From assembly GCF_002879855.1 (NCBI RefSeq), contig NZ_PNYB01000002.1:186001-250000 (forward strand): a DNA stretch of 64,000 nucleotides, given 5' to 3'. The notes beneath the pieces are model-generated. The model was given only the letters and a program-made list of their open reading frames with translations. It made no database searches and was not told where the DNA came from. The DNA is from Trinickia soli. Its GTDB lineage: Bacteria > Pseudomonadota > Gammaproteobacteria > Burkholderiales > Burkholderiaceae. The position numbers were made by a program, and so were the translations under genes. This document shows, piece after piece, positions 52,694 through 61,286 of this stretch. Every line of letters begins with the position of its first letter. The first letter of the stretch is position 1.

Positions 52694-52996
52694 TCAGACT
52701 TGGTAGTCGACGCACTCGCGCGATTCGCGCACTGCGCCGATGAATTGCTTCAATGCTTCGTGCGCCGGATGAACCTGATAGGCATCGAGCGCCGCCTTGT
52801 CAGCAAAATCGGAAACGAGCACGACGTCATAGGTCGATTCGAGCCCGGGCTGAGCGATACCGACTTCCAGGTGCAAGATGCCAGGCACGATGTCGCGGCA
52901 ACCTTCGAGCCGCTCCTTCAGCTTGCGTGCGTTCTCGGCCCGGCTGGCGCCTTCGGCCGTTTCCTTCAACTTCCACATAACAATGTGACGGATCAC
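52694..52996 (-). CDS. Dabb (stress-responsive A/B barrel) protein
   Basis: 100 residues from GTG 52996 with GGAGGGG upstream. IRHIVMWKLKE at the start, GILHLEVGI and YDVVLVSDFADKAALDAYQVHPAHEAL are the Dabb pattern (dimeric ferredoxin-like barrel). No enzymatic function known. It precedes the thioesterase gene by 13 bases. Confidence 0.9.
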   Translation of the reverse strand: MIRHIVMWKLKETAEGASRAENARKLKERLEGCRDIVPGILHLEVGIAQPGLESTYDVVLVSDFADKAALDAYQVHPAHEALKQFIGAVRESRECVDYQV

Positions 52997-53104
52997 TGCT
53001 TCCCCTCCTTGACGCAGAGTTGCCGCAAATGCGGCGGTAGCGACGGATGATACTCGTTTCGCCGACGCCCGGCTGAACGCGGGCCGGCCCATCGGGCCGC
53101 GACG

Positions 53105-54508
53105 CTAGCCACCGCCGAGCGCGAGGAAAAGCGCCATTCGGTTCTCGAGACGAGCGAGGCGCACCTGCGCCTGTTCCCTGGCAGCGACGTGCTCGATGCG
53201 CTGGGCATCGAGCACGGGCGCAATGCCCGTGACGCCCCTTTCGAAACGCGCACGCGCCACGGCTGTCACGAGGCGCGCTTCGCTCAGCGAACGATCGCGC
53301 TGCACCGCCTCGGCCATGAGGTGCGATTGGGCGGAAAGCGCATCTTCGACGTCGGCAAGCGCCTGGTACAGCTTCTTTTGAAATTCCAGCGTTGCCCGAT
53401 CGAAGTCGCTGCGTGCGACGGCGGTGTTCAATCGGACTGAATTCCATTGGACGAAAGGCAGCGCCAAGGCGACGCCGACCGAAGCGACGGGATTTTGCAG
53501 CACGCGCACTAGCATATCGCTGCTCGTGCCGAATTCGCTCGTCAATGCGAAGCTCGGATACAGGCTGGCCTGCGCAAAATCGACCTGAGCCATTTGGGCG
53601 CGCACGCGCCACTGGGCCGCGCGCAAATCGGGCCGGCGCGCGAGCACAGCGGCCGGGAGACGCGCAGGCACCTCGGGCACGACGGCCGACAGCAGGTTCG
53701 TCGGCTCTTGAGCGCGTCGTTCGGGCGCGCCGCCCAGCAACAGCGCCAATGCATTTCGCTTCGATTCACGCTGCTGCTGCCACCGCGTGGCTTCAGCCAG
53801 CAATTGAGCCAATTGCTGCTGCGCTTGCCCACGCTCGACGGGGGACGCGGCACCCGCGGCAACGCGCGTCCTGGCGATTGTCAACGTCCGCCGGGCATCG
53901 GCGATATCGCGCTCGAGCAGCCCGATCACTTCGTTCAGATAGCCGATGTGCCAGTAGAGCTGCGCCGTGGTGCCGATCAGCGCCAGCGCCGCCGCTTCGC
54001 GGTCCGCCTCGCTCGCCTGCGCGCGCCAGCTCGCCTCGTCACGCCGCGCCGCGAGCTTGTCCCAAAGATCGAGTTCGTACGACACGGTTCCGTTCACGCC
54101 GGTCGACGTGCGAATGCGGTCTGCGCCGAATCTGCGCGACGCCTCCACGTCCGCCGAGGCGCTCGCCTGCGGCCCCGTCTCGGCATCGATCAGGCCGGCT
54201 TGCAACTGCGCGCGGTATACGGCGATGGCCGCCAGCGCCAGATCGGGGTTCTTCGCCAGTGCTTCTTCGATAAGCGCATCGAGCGTAGCGTCGCCGAAGG
54301 CGTTCCACCAACGGTTAGCGTGCGCCTCTGGCGACGCGGTGCCTGCCACCTCGGGGGGCGACGCATCCGAGCGTGAGGCGCCCGGGCTCGACGGCGTCAT
54401 CCACGCGGCCGGCAACGCTGGAATCGGCAACGCTTCGTGCCGTATCGAAGACGCGCAACCGGCCAGCACACCCATGGCAATGAAGGCTGCCCAAGCGGCC
54501 ATGTTCAT
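53105..54508 (-). CDS. Outer-membrane efflux lipoprotein (NodT/OprM family)
   Basis: 467 residues from ATG 54508 (CGGAGG upstream). Lipoprotein signal ending MGVLAGC. Two TolC-type repeats follow, with ANRWWNAFGDATLDALIEEA and NPDLALA at the start, and a long helical second half with RPDLRAAQWRVRAQMAQVDFA. Last gene of macA-macB-nodT; it provides the outer-membrane channel. Confidence 0.93.
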   Translation of the reverse strand: MNMAAWAAFIAMGVLAGCASSIRHEALPIPALPAAWMTPSSPGASRSDASPPEVAGTASPEAHANRWWNAFGDATLDALIEEALAKNPDLALAAIAVYRAQLQAGLIDAETGPQASASADVEASRRFGADRIRTSTGVNGTVSYELDLWDKLAARRDEASWRAQASEADREAAALALIGTTAQLYWHIGYLNEVIGLLERDIADARRTLTIARTRVAAGAASPVERGQAQQQLAQLLAEATRWQQQRESKRNALALLLGGAPERRAQEPTNLLSAVVPEVPARLPAAVLARRPDLRAAQWRVRAQMAQVDFAQASLYPSFALTSEFGTSSDMLVRVLQNPVASVGVALALPFVQWNSVRLNTAVARSDFDRATLEFQKKLYQALADVEDALSAQSHLMAEAVQRDRSLSEARLVTAVARARFERGVTGIAPVLDAQRIEHVAAREQAQVRLARLENRMALFLALGGG

Positions 54509-54521
54509 CGACGTCCTCCGC

Positions 54522-56507
54522 TCAATCGCGCGCCAGCGCTTCGACGGGATCGAGGCGCGCGGCATTGCGAGCCGGCATGAACCCAAAGGCGATGCCGATG
54601 GCCGTCGAGCAGGCCACCGCAGCGACGAGCGACTTTGCAGAAAACACCATGTTCCATTGATTGACGAATGCCGAAAAAACGAGGCTCGCGGCAAATGACA
54701 GAACGATGCCGATGGCGCCGCCCAGCATGCAGACGAGCACGGCCTCCACGAGAAACTGCAACATGACGTCGCTGCGCCGTGCGCCGACCGCCATCCGAAT
54801 GCCGATCTCGCGAGTCCGTTCAGTGACCGACACGAGCATGATGTTCATCACGCCGATACCTCCGACGACCAGCGAAACCACCGCGATGAGCGTCAGCAGC
54901 AGCGTCAGCGTGCGGCCCGTCGATTCGACCGTCTTCACGACGCTGTCCATGTTGTAGGTGAAAAAATCCTTGCGGCCGTGACGGCGCGTGAGCAGCTCCG
55001 TCATCTTCGACTCGGCCACAGCGCCCGGCTGCCCCGCCTTGATCCTCACGGTGATGCCGTCCAGCCGCACTCCGCCGAACAGTCGTGCGCCGGCCGTCGT
55101 ATAGGGCACCCATACCGTCAGGTCGCTCATGCCGCCGCCCCACATGGGGCGCCGGTCCGCCGCCACGCCGATCACCGTGCAGGGCACGTTGCCGATCAGA
55201 ATCGTCTGTCCGATGGGGTCCGTGTGCGCACCGAACAGCTTGCGGCGCGTGTTGGCATCGATGACGGCCACTTGCGCATGTCGACGGACCGCTTCTTCGC
55301 CGAATTGAATGCCTGTGGCCAACTTGCGCCCCCGGACCTGAAAGAAGTGCTCGCCGACGCCGCTGACCATGACTTGCACGTCGACGTTGCCATGGCGGAC
55401 CGTCGCATTGCGATAAATGCCCGGCGTCACGCTATCGATGTAAGGTTCGGCGGCGAGCGCATCCGCATCGGCCGCCACGAGCGTCCTGATCAGCGAGGCT
55501 TCGCTGTCGCCCCAGTCGCGGCCCGGGTAGACGTCGATCGTGTTCGTGCCCATCTCACTGATCTCGTCGAGCATGTAGCGCTTGGCTCCCTCGCCGATAG
55601 CCACGATCGACACGACCGACATGATGCCGATGACGATGCCGAGCATCGTCAGCAAGGTGCGCAGCCGATGCGCGAGCAGCGCCGCCCAGGCCGTTTTCAG
55701 CGCTTGGACCACGCGGGCGACGCCGGCTGCACCGACCGCTTTGCGGCGTTGGATGTCAGGCGATGCAAGCGGCAGCGCGTCCGCTGCATTTGCGCTCGTT
55801 TCGTCGCGGCCGATTCGACGCCGATCGCCGACGATGACCCCATCGCTCATCTCGACGACACGATGCGCATGCGCGGCCACCTGTTCGTCGTGCGTCACGA
55901 CGACGATGGTATGTCCCGCCGCATGCAGATCGCCGAGAATGCGCATGACCTCGCGGCCGCTCTTGCTGTCGAGCGCGCCCGTGGGTTCGTCGGCGAGTAT
56001 CACGTCGGCTCCGTTCATCAACGCGCGCGCGACGCTGACCCGCTGCTGCTGACCGCCCGACAGTTGGTTCGGGCGATGGGCGCTACGCTCGGCCAAGCCC
56101 AGCCGCGCCAGCAGCGCGTGCGCGCGTGCGAGGCGCGTGCGCCCGGCCGCGCCGGTATAGATGGACGGAACCTGAACGTTGTCGACGGCGCTCAGGTGCG
56201 GCAACAGGTGATAGCGCTGGAAGATGAAGCCGAAGCGCTCGCGACGCAAACGCGCCAGCACGTCAGGCTCCAACGCGCCGACATCGATTCCACCCACGCG
56301 GTAATGACCCGAGCTGGGGCGATCCAGACAGCCGAGCAGGTTCATCAGCGTCGACTTCCCCGAACCGGACGCACCCATGATCGCGACGAATTCACCGGCC
56401 TCGATCGTCAAATCGATGTTGCGCAGTACGGCGGTCTCGGCGGTCTCCTGATCGCCAGCCTGATAGCTGCGCGTTGCGCCGATGAGCTCCAGCAACGGCT
56501 CGCCCAT
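54522..56507 (-). CDS. macB: MacB-type ABC exporter
   Basis: 661 residues. N-terminal ABC domain with GASGSGKST (about 45-53), LSGGQQQRVSVARAL and VILADEPTGALDS; then a Ser/Arg linker, one membrane helix (TMLGIVIGIMSVVSIVAIGE), a large periplasmic domain and three C-terminal helices (VVSLVVGGIGVMNIMLVSV onwards). It drives efflux of macrolide-like compounds, lipopeptides or siderophores with MacA and an OMF. Separated from macA by 2 bases. Confidence 0.94.
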   Translation of the reverse strand: MGEPLLELIGATRSYQAGDQETAETAVLRNIDLTIEAGEFVAIMGASGSGKSTLMNLLGCLDRPSSGHYRVGGIDVGALEPDVLARLRRERFGFIFQRYHLLPHLSAVDNVQVPSIYTGAAGRTRLARAHALLARLGLAERSAHRPNQLSGGQQQRVSVARALMNGADVILADEPTGALDSKSGREVMRILGDLHAAGHTIVVVTHDEQVAAHAHRVVEMSDGVIVGDRRRIGRDETSANAADALPLASPDIQRRKAVGAAGVARVVQALKTAWAALLAHRLRTLLTMLGIVIGIMSVVSIVAIGEGAKRYMLDEISEMGTNTIDVYPGRDWGDSEASLIRTLVAADADALAAEPYIDSVTPGIYRNATVRHGNVDVQVMVSGVGEHFFQVRGRKLATGIQFGEEAVRRHAQVAVIDANTRRKLFGAHTDPIGQTILIGNVPCTVIGVAADRRPMWGGGMSDLTVWVPYTTAGARLFGGVRLDGITVRIKAGQPGAVAESKMTELLTRRHGRKDFFTYNMDSVVKTVESTGRTLTLLLTLIAVVSLVVGGIGVMNIMLVSVTERTREIGIRMAVGARRSDVMLQFLVEAVLVCMLGGAIGIVLSFAASLVFSAFVNQWNMVFSAKSLVAAVACSTAIGIAFGFMPARNAARLDPVEALARD

Positions 56508-56509
56508 CG

Positions 56510-57706
56510 TCAGGCCTCCGCGCCTGCGCCGGACGACCCGCCTTCAGGCTGCGTTTCGCCGATGATCACGCGCTCGCCTTCGCGCAATCCCTCCAGCACC
56601 TGAGCCTTCACCTGATTGTTCAAGCCCACGCGAACCTGGCGCGATTGCACGCGGCCGTCGTCGGCCAGCACGCGCACGGCGAAGGAACCGTCTTCGGCCT
56701 TTGCGCCAAGCGCCGACGCGGGCACGACCAGCGTCTGCTTCGCCGTGCCCTGCACGATCGATACTTGCGCCGTCATCGATATTCGCAGCCGATGGCCCGG
56801 ATTGGGCACTTCGAAGAGCGCGTTATAGAAGACCGCCGCCCCGCCCCGCGATGTGCTGCCGGTCGAGCCGCCAGCCGCCGCGTTGGACGGTTCGGCGAAT
56901 TCCTGCGGCGCCGGTTCGATCGCGCGCACGGTGCCGTCATAGCGTGTGTGCTGATCGCCGAGCACCGTGAAATGGACATGCTGGCCCGGCGCCACGCGCA
57001 TCACGTCCGCTTCGGACACCTGCGCTTTCACCGTCATGGTGTCCAGGCCGGCCAGCTTGAGGATGACAGGCGCCTGCTGCTCGGCGATGACCGTTTGCCC
57101 TTGACGCGTCACGATGGCGACGACTTCGCCCGACATCGGCGCGCTGATGCGCGTGTAGCCCGCGTTTGCTTTCGCTTTGTCGACTTCGACGCGGGCCTGC
57201 TTCCAACGCGCATCGAGCTCGCTGAGGTTGGCGCGCTCGACGGCAAGTGCGGCTTGTGCGCGCTCGAGTGCATCGCGTGAAGTTGCCTCGCCCTCCCAGA
57301 GCTGTTGTTCGCGCTGGGCGGCCAGCCGGGCTTGACGCAACCGTGCATCCACCGCGCGGCGTTGCGCCTGCAGCGCCTGCTCGTTGGCTTGAGCTTGCCG
57401 AAGCGCATGGTCGAGCAAGGTCGGATCGATTTCGGCGAGCTTCTGCCCGGCTTTCACCTGATTGCCCAGTTCCACGGCGAGCGTCTTCAACTGGCCCGAC
57501 ACTTGCGCGCCGACATCGACCTGGCGATGCGCGTGCAACGTGCCGACGGCGAGCACGGCGTCTTCGAGATCGGCGCGCTCGACCAGCGCCGTCAGGTAAG
57601 CCGGCGCGTCATTCGCTGTGAAATGGCGGTAGCCGGCAACCACGAACACAAGCGCGATGATGGCAGCAGAGCCGGCCGCGAGCCGGCGATATCGGAGTTT
57701 GGGCAT
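56510..57706 (-). CDS. macA: MacA-type periplasmic adaptor
   Basis: 398 residues. N-terminal membrane anchor (AAIIALVFVVAGYRHF), biotinyl-lipoyl halves GAQVSGQLKTLAVELGN and AGYTRISAPMSGEVVAI around a long coiled coil (about 100-180, Gln/Ala/Arg rich), and C-terminal beta-barrel. First gene of the exporter operon. The arrangement resembles PvdRT-OpmQ; the substrate cannot be inferred because no biosynthetic genes are nearby. Confidence 0.93.
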   Translation of the reverse strand: MPKLRYRRLAAGSAAIIALVFVVAGYRHFTANDAPAYLTALVERADLEDAVLAVGTLHAHRQVDVGAQVSGQLKTLAVELGNQVKAGQKLAEIDPTLLDHALRQAQANEQALQAQRRAVDARLRQARLAAQREQQLWEGEATSRDALERAQAALAVERANLSELDARWKQARVEVDKAKANAGYTRISAPMSGEVVAIVTRQGQTVIAEQQAPVILKLAGLDTMTVKAQVSEADVMRVAPGQHVHFTVLGDQHTRYDGTVRAIEPAPQEFAEPSNAAAGGSTGSTSRGGAAVFYNALFEVPNPGHRLRISMTAQVSIVQGTAKQTLVVPASALGAKAEDGSFAVRVLADDGRVQSRQVRVGLNNQVKAQVLEGLREGERVIIGETQPEGGSSGAGAEA

Positions 57707-57851
57707 GCGTTGGACGATGAGCGCCGCGCCGGCGGCGTATGTTGACTTCGCGCAGGCGGACGGAAATGCAGAGCACGGCGCTTCGTGAGGCGTCGTGAAT
57801 CAAGGATGGGGAATGTAATCGTCTCGAAATTACTCCGAGACGATGCGATTG

Positions 57852-58085
57852 TTACGGAATGTTAATGAGATGCCGCCCGACCGGCGCTATCGGATCGGAC
57901 GGGTTGGAACAGGTTCGACTGGAAGCCCACAGCTCGCCGTTGCGGCCGACGATCTCATGCTCGGTCGATATCACGACCGTTCCGACCACGGCGGCAAAGC
58001 GCTCGGCCGTGGCGGCCGGCGTCAATTCGCGCGGTTCGACGTAGCGGTGCTCGGTGAAGTAGCTCACGGGTGTTGTCCTCGTCAT
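57852..58085 (-). CDS. Small hypothetical protein
   Basis: 77 residues from ATG 58085, without a clear ribosome site. Soluble, with YFTEHRYVEPRELTPAATAE, VVGTVVISTEHEIVGRNG and a C-terminus of SSRTCSNPSDPIAPVG. Residue composition looks like a real protein, and its A/T-rich downstream boundary separates it from macA. No family recognised. Confidence 0.5.
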   Translation of the reverse strand: MTRTTPVSYFTEHRYVEPRELTPAATAERFAAVVGTVVISTEHEIVGRNGELWASSRTCSNPSDPIAPVGRHLINIP

Positions 58086-58140
58086 GACACGGGTGGGCGG
58101 ATCGATCAACGGCGCGTTAGCATTAGCGATAGCGCCAGCG

Positions 58141-58767
58141 TCACGCCAACGCTTGCTCTGCGTTCATGCGCACTACCCCCGCATCTTGCAATTGCTGCAA
58201 GGCGCGTTCCAGAGAGCCGTTCAAATCGATGGCACGGCACGCATCCTCGATCAACACCACGTCGAACCCGGCCGCGCGTGCGTCGAGCGCGGACCATGCG
58301 ACGCAATAGTCGGTTGCGAGGCCGCAGCACCACACGCGCTTGACTTCGAGTTCGCGTAGATAGCCGGCCAGCCCCGTCGGCGAGTGCCGATCGGCTTCGA
58401 CGAAGGCCGAATAACTGTCGATCGTGCGGCGGTACCCCTTGCGGATCACGAGCCGCGCATGCCCGGCTTCGAGCCGCGGATGGAGCGCGGCGCCGGGTTG
58501 CCCCTGCACGCAGTGAACGGGCCATAACACCTGTTCACCATAGGGAAGCTCGATCGTCTCGAACGGCTGGCGGCCGTCGTGGTTCGCCGCGAACGAGATG
58601 TGATCGCGCGGATGCCAGTCTTGCGTCAACACGACATGCTCGAATCCCGCCGCGAGTCGATTGACAAGCGGCACGATTTCGTCGCCTCGCGGCACAGCCA
58701 GCGCACCGCCTGGCATGAAATCATTTTGCACATCGACGATGAGCAATACGTCTTCCGGTCCTTTCAT
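58141..58767 (-). CDS. pncA: Nicotinamidase
   Basis: 208 residues from ATG 58767. Isochorismatase-like fold: VDVQNDFMPGGALAVP (Asp), metal-site DWHPRDHISFA, the Lys in VIRKGYRR, and WCCGLATDYCVAWSA with the catalytic cysteine. It deamidates nicotinamide for NAD salvage. The gene after it upstream is the 3-hydroxyacyl-CoA dehydrogenase, 50 bases away on the same strand. Confidence 0.92.
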   Translation of the reverse strand: MKGPEDVLLIVDVQNDFMPGGALAVPRGDEIVPLVNRLAAGFEHVVLTQDWHPRDHISFAANHDGRQPFETIELPYGEQVLWPVHCVQGQPGAALHPRLEAGHARLVIRKGYRRTIDSYSAFVEADRHSPTGLAGYLRELEVKRVWCCGLATDYCVAWSALDARAAGFDVVLIEDACRAIDLNGSLERALQQLQDAGVVRMNAEQALA

Positions 58768-58816
58768 GAATCGTGAGCCCCCATCCAATCATGCGACCCG
58801 ACGAGCGTCGGGTCGA

Positions 58817-60133
58817 TCAATCGAGCAACGGCAAGCCGGAGCGCGCACGCTGGGCCAGCAACGGCGCGATCTCCCATGCATCGCCGTTCGCCTGCGAGGC
58901 GAAGCGGCGAATCGTGCGCTCGACTTCGGCCAGCCCCACGGTATCGGCGTAGAACATCGGGCCGCCGCGCCATGCCGGAAAGCCATAGCCATTCAGGTAG
59001 ACGACGTCGATATCCGACGCCTTCGCCGCGATACCTTCCGCGAGGAGCTTCGCCCCCTCGTTGACAAGCGCATAAACGAGCCGATCGACGATTTCGTCGT
59101 GGCCGAAGGCGCGCCGCGTGCTGCCAATGCTGGCGCAATGGTCGACGATCATCGCGGTGACGAAATCCGACACGATCGGCTCGCGTTCTCCAGCGCGGTA
59201 ATCGTACCAGCCTGCGCCCGTCTTCTGGCCGAAGCGACCTGCTTCGCAGAGCCGATCGGCCACGCGTGGATAATGCAGCGACGGTGCCTCGCGATAGCGG
59301 CGTTTGCGGATGGCCCAACTGATGTCGTTGCCGGCGAGGTCGCTCATTCTGAACGGCCCCATCGCGAAACCGAACCGCTCGATGGCCGAGTCGATCTCCT
59401 GCGGCAGCGCCCCTTCCTCGAGCATGAACAGCGACTGCCGGAAGTACTGCTCGATCATCCGATTGCCGATGAAACCGTCGCAGACCCTGGAGACGACAGC
59501 CGTTTTGCCGATCGTCTTCGCGACGTGCATGACGGTGGCGAGGACGTCTTTCGAAGTTGCCCGGCCGCGCACGACTTCGAGCAGCTTCATCACGTTCGCG
59601 GGGCTGAAAAAGTGCATGCCGACAACATCGGCTGGCCGCTGTGTGAATCCGGCGATGCGATCGAGGTTCAGCGTCGAGGTATTCGATGCGAGGATCGCGT
59701 CGCGCTTGGCCTGTGCGTCGATGCGACCGAACACCTGCTCCTTGACGCTCATTTCCTCGAAGACGGCTTCGATGATGAGATCGGCATCGGCGATCGCATC
59801 GTAGGACAGGGTCGGCGCGAGTCGCGCCAGACGTGCGTCCCGGTCGGCTTCGGTCAGCTTGCCCTTCTTGACGGACACATCGTAATTGCGTCGGATCGTG
59901 GCAAGGCCTCGCTCGAGCGCCGCGCCGTTCGTTTCGACGAGCGCCACGGGAATGCCCGCGTTGACGAAGCTCATCGCGATCCCGCCGCCCATCGTGCCCG
60001 CGCCGATCACGGCGACGCGCGCGATCGGCCGCAACGGCGTGTCGGCGGGTACATCCGCGATGTTGCCGGCCTCACGCTCGGCGACGGCCGCATACCGCAA
60101 CGCGCGGCTTTCAGGGGTGTCGTCCACTGTCAT
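58817..60133 (-). CDS. 3-hydroxyacyl-CoA dehydrogenase, FadB/J-type lacking the hydratase half
   Basis: 438 residues from ATG 60133. The NAD-binding domain starts VAVIGAGTMGGGIAMSFVNAG, catalytic histidine in VGMHFFSPANVMKLLEVV, and two C-terminal 3HCDH domains follow. The first 38 residues (SRALRYAAVAEREAGN, PADTPLRPI) look like the linker that joins the enoyl-CoA hydratase and dehydrogenase halves in roughly 700-residue Burkholderia FadJ proteins. No hydratase sequence is found upstream. It could be a natural split form or a truncation next to an acquired segment; the domain present appears intact. Confidence 0.85.
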   Translation of the reverse strand: MTVDDTPESRALRYAAVAEREAGNIADVPADTPLRPIARVAVIGAGTMGGGIAMSFVNAGIPVALVETNGAALERGLATIRRNYDVSVKKGKLTEADRDARLARLAPTLSYDAIADADLIIEAVFEEMSVKEQVFGRIDAQAKRDAILASNTSTLNLDRIAGFTQRPADVVGMHFFSPANVMKLLEVVRGRATSKDVLATVMHVAKTIGKTAVVSRVCDGFIGNRMIEQYFRQSLFMLEEGALPQEIDSAIERFGFAMGPFRMSDLAGNDISWAIRKRRYREAPSLHYPRVADRLCEAGRFGQKTGAGWYDYRAGEREPIVSDFVTAMIVDHCASIGSTRRAFGHDEIVDRLVYALVNEGAKLLAEGIAAKASDIDVVYLNGYGFPAWRGGPMFYADTVGLAEVERTIRRFASQANGDAWEIAPLLAQRARSGLPLLD

Positions 60134-60498
60134 GGGTATGCCTCGCTTTCGGGCGATCCTGGTGATGCATCTTACCGCCCGTCGACGCAACGGCTCACCT
60201 GGCTCTGATGCCACTTTTGGCGCTCGGACCGTTCGTTAATCTGTCCGATTTTGTTGCCACCCTGCTTCCTGCGCACATGTGAGTGCCATGATTCGCGCTT
60301 GGCGTTTTCTCGCCAGGTGCGCGCCAAAGTCTCGCCACCGCTCGACACCACTTTTGCTTCGCAGCGATCCCGCTCGAAGTGCGCGTGCCTTGAATGCAAA
60401 CGGAGCCCCCGTCGAAGCAGCCGATGGGCCGTATCGGTCTCATCGCGAACCTTCATAGGTGCCGTTTTCCTGCAAGTCATTTGGATCGGGACACAAGC
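60134..60498. other. Intergenic region of mixed composition
   Basis: 365 bases between the divergent dehydrogenase and the hydrophobic-protein gene. Open frames exist on both strands but are Arg/His-rich and have no ribosome sites. It is a likely junction between core and acquired DNA. No repeats were seen at its edges. Confidence 0.45.
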
Positions 60499-60930
60499 AT
60501 GTCAAATACATACAGCTATGGGATACACCGTGACCTCACCCGCACTGAATTGTTCTTCTTAGTGGCAGTTGACAATACCATGGCGGAACTCGGCATCAGC
60601 GACGCTGTAGGTGTTGCTATGATCCTCTCTGGTTCGCGGCTGGTTCCTACGCGAGGAAAATTCGCTGGCGCGGTCGAAGGAACGTCGATCGTGCCAAAGC
60701 TCTCTCGCACTTTGCTCCCGTACGAAATAAAGCACCGAATCCTGCCGACGTTCACGTCATGGACCAGCGTAATGCTGCTGCGAGCGAAACTAACGAATCA
60801 TATCGGCGTGTTCGTCGGCCGTGCCGTTCCCGGCGCCGGTTGGATGATTGCCGCCGCAGACGTGGCAACGATCGGATATAAAACAGTGGTTGAATATAAC
60901 CGCCTTGTGAAACCGGAGGACCGTCTGTAA
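60499..60930 (+). CDS. Hydrophobic protein paired with DUF1493, unknown function
   Basis: 143 residues from ATG 60499. A polar N-terminus (SNTYSYGIHRDLTRTELFFL), then moderately hydrophobic helices (GISDAVGVAMILSG; a C-terminal GVFVGRAVPGAGWMIAAADV, then ATIGY). Codons are clearly less GC-ending than in neighbours. It shares one base with the DUF1493 start, so the two are co-translated. No function recognised; membrane association is likely from hydropathy. Confidence 0.65.
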   Translation: MSNTYSYGIHRDLTRTELFFLVAVDNTMAELGISDAVGVAMILSGSRLVPTRGKFAGAVEGTSIVPKLSRTLLPYEIKHRILPTFTSWTSVMLLRAKLTNHIGVFVGRAVPGAGWMIAAADVATIGYKTVVEYNRLVKPEDRL

Positions 60931-61283
60931 TGGACGACGCTTGGATCAGGCTGCAGCACTTTATACGGGAAGCACGCGCGCCAAGCGCATTCGGACTAGA
61001 CGAAAGGCTAACCCGTGACATGGACCTCTATCACGACCTGGATTGGGAGCCGCCGAAAATCCTGGAGGTCATGCATGCATGGGCCGAGCGATTCAACGTT
61101 GATATCAGTGGTTTCGACGTTGCCTACTATGTGCCGTCCGCCAATATGCGAAAGCGCGACGTAATGCTGGCCGCGCTGAAATCGCCCTTCAGCACGAAGG
61201 CGCGGGAATCTCTGGGCGGCCGTGTACTGACGCTTGCCATGCTGGAGGATGCGATGAAACGCGGACGGTGGGAGCAAGGCTGA
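60930..61283 (+). CDS. DUF1493 family acyl-carrier-like protein
   Basis: 117 residues. [20 protein letters not shown] and then [20 protein letters not shown] match DUF1493, a family whose DL-x-x-x-ED-x-x-L...F...FNVD-x-S-G-F layout resembles acyl carrier proteins but lacks a recognisable DSL phosphopantetheine serine. The start overlaps the upstream stop by one base. It ends 3 bases before the convergent acyl-CoA ligase gene. Lower GC than the surroundings suggests horizontal transfer of the two-gene unit. Confidence 0.78.
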   Translation: MDDAWIRLQHFIREARAPSAFGLDERLTRDMDLYHDLDWEPPKILEVMHAWAERFNVDISGFDVAYYVPSANMRKRDVMLAALKSPFSTKARESLGGRVLTLAMLEDAMKRGRWEQG

Positions 61284-61286
61284 GTA

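Noticed and set aside
60172-60480. A 102-codon reverse frame upstream of the dehydrogenase
   Set aside because: Composition is Arg/His/Lys-rich without domain character. It was considered as a remnant of the missing hydratase but shows no crotonase-like motif.
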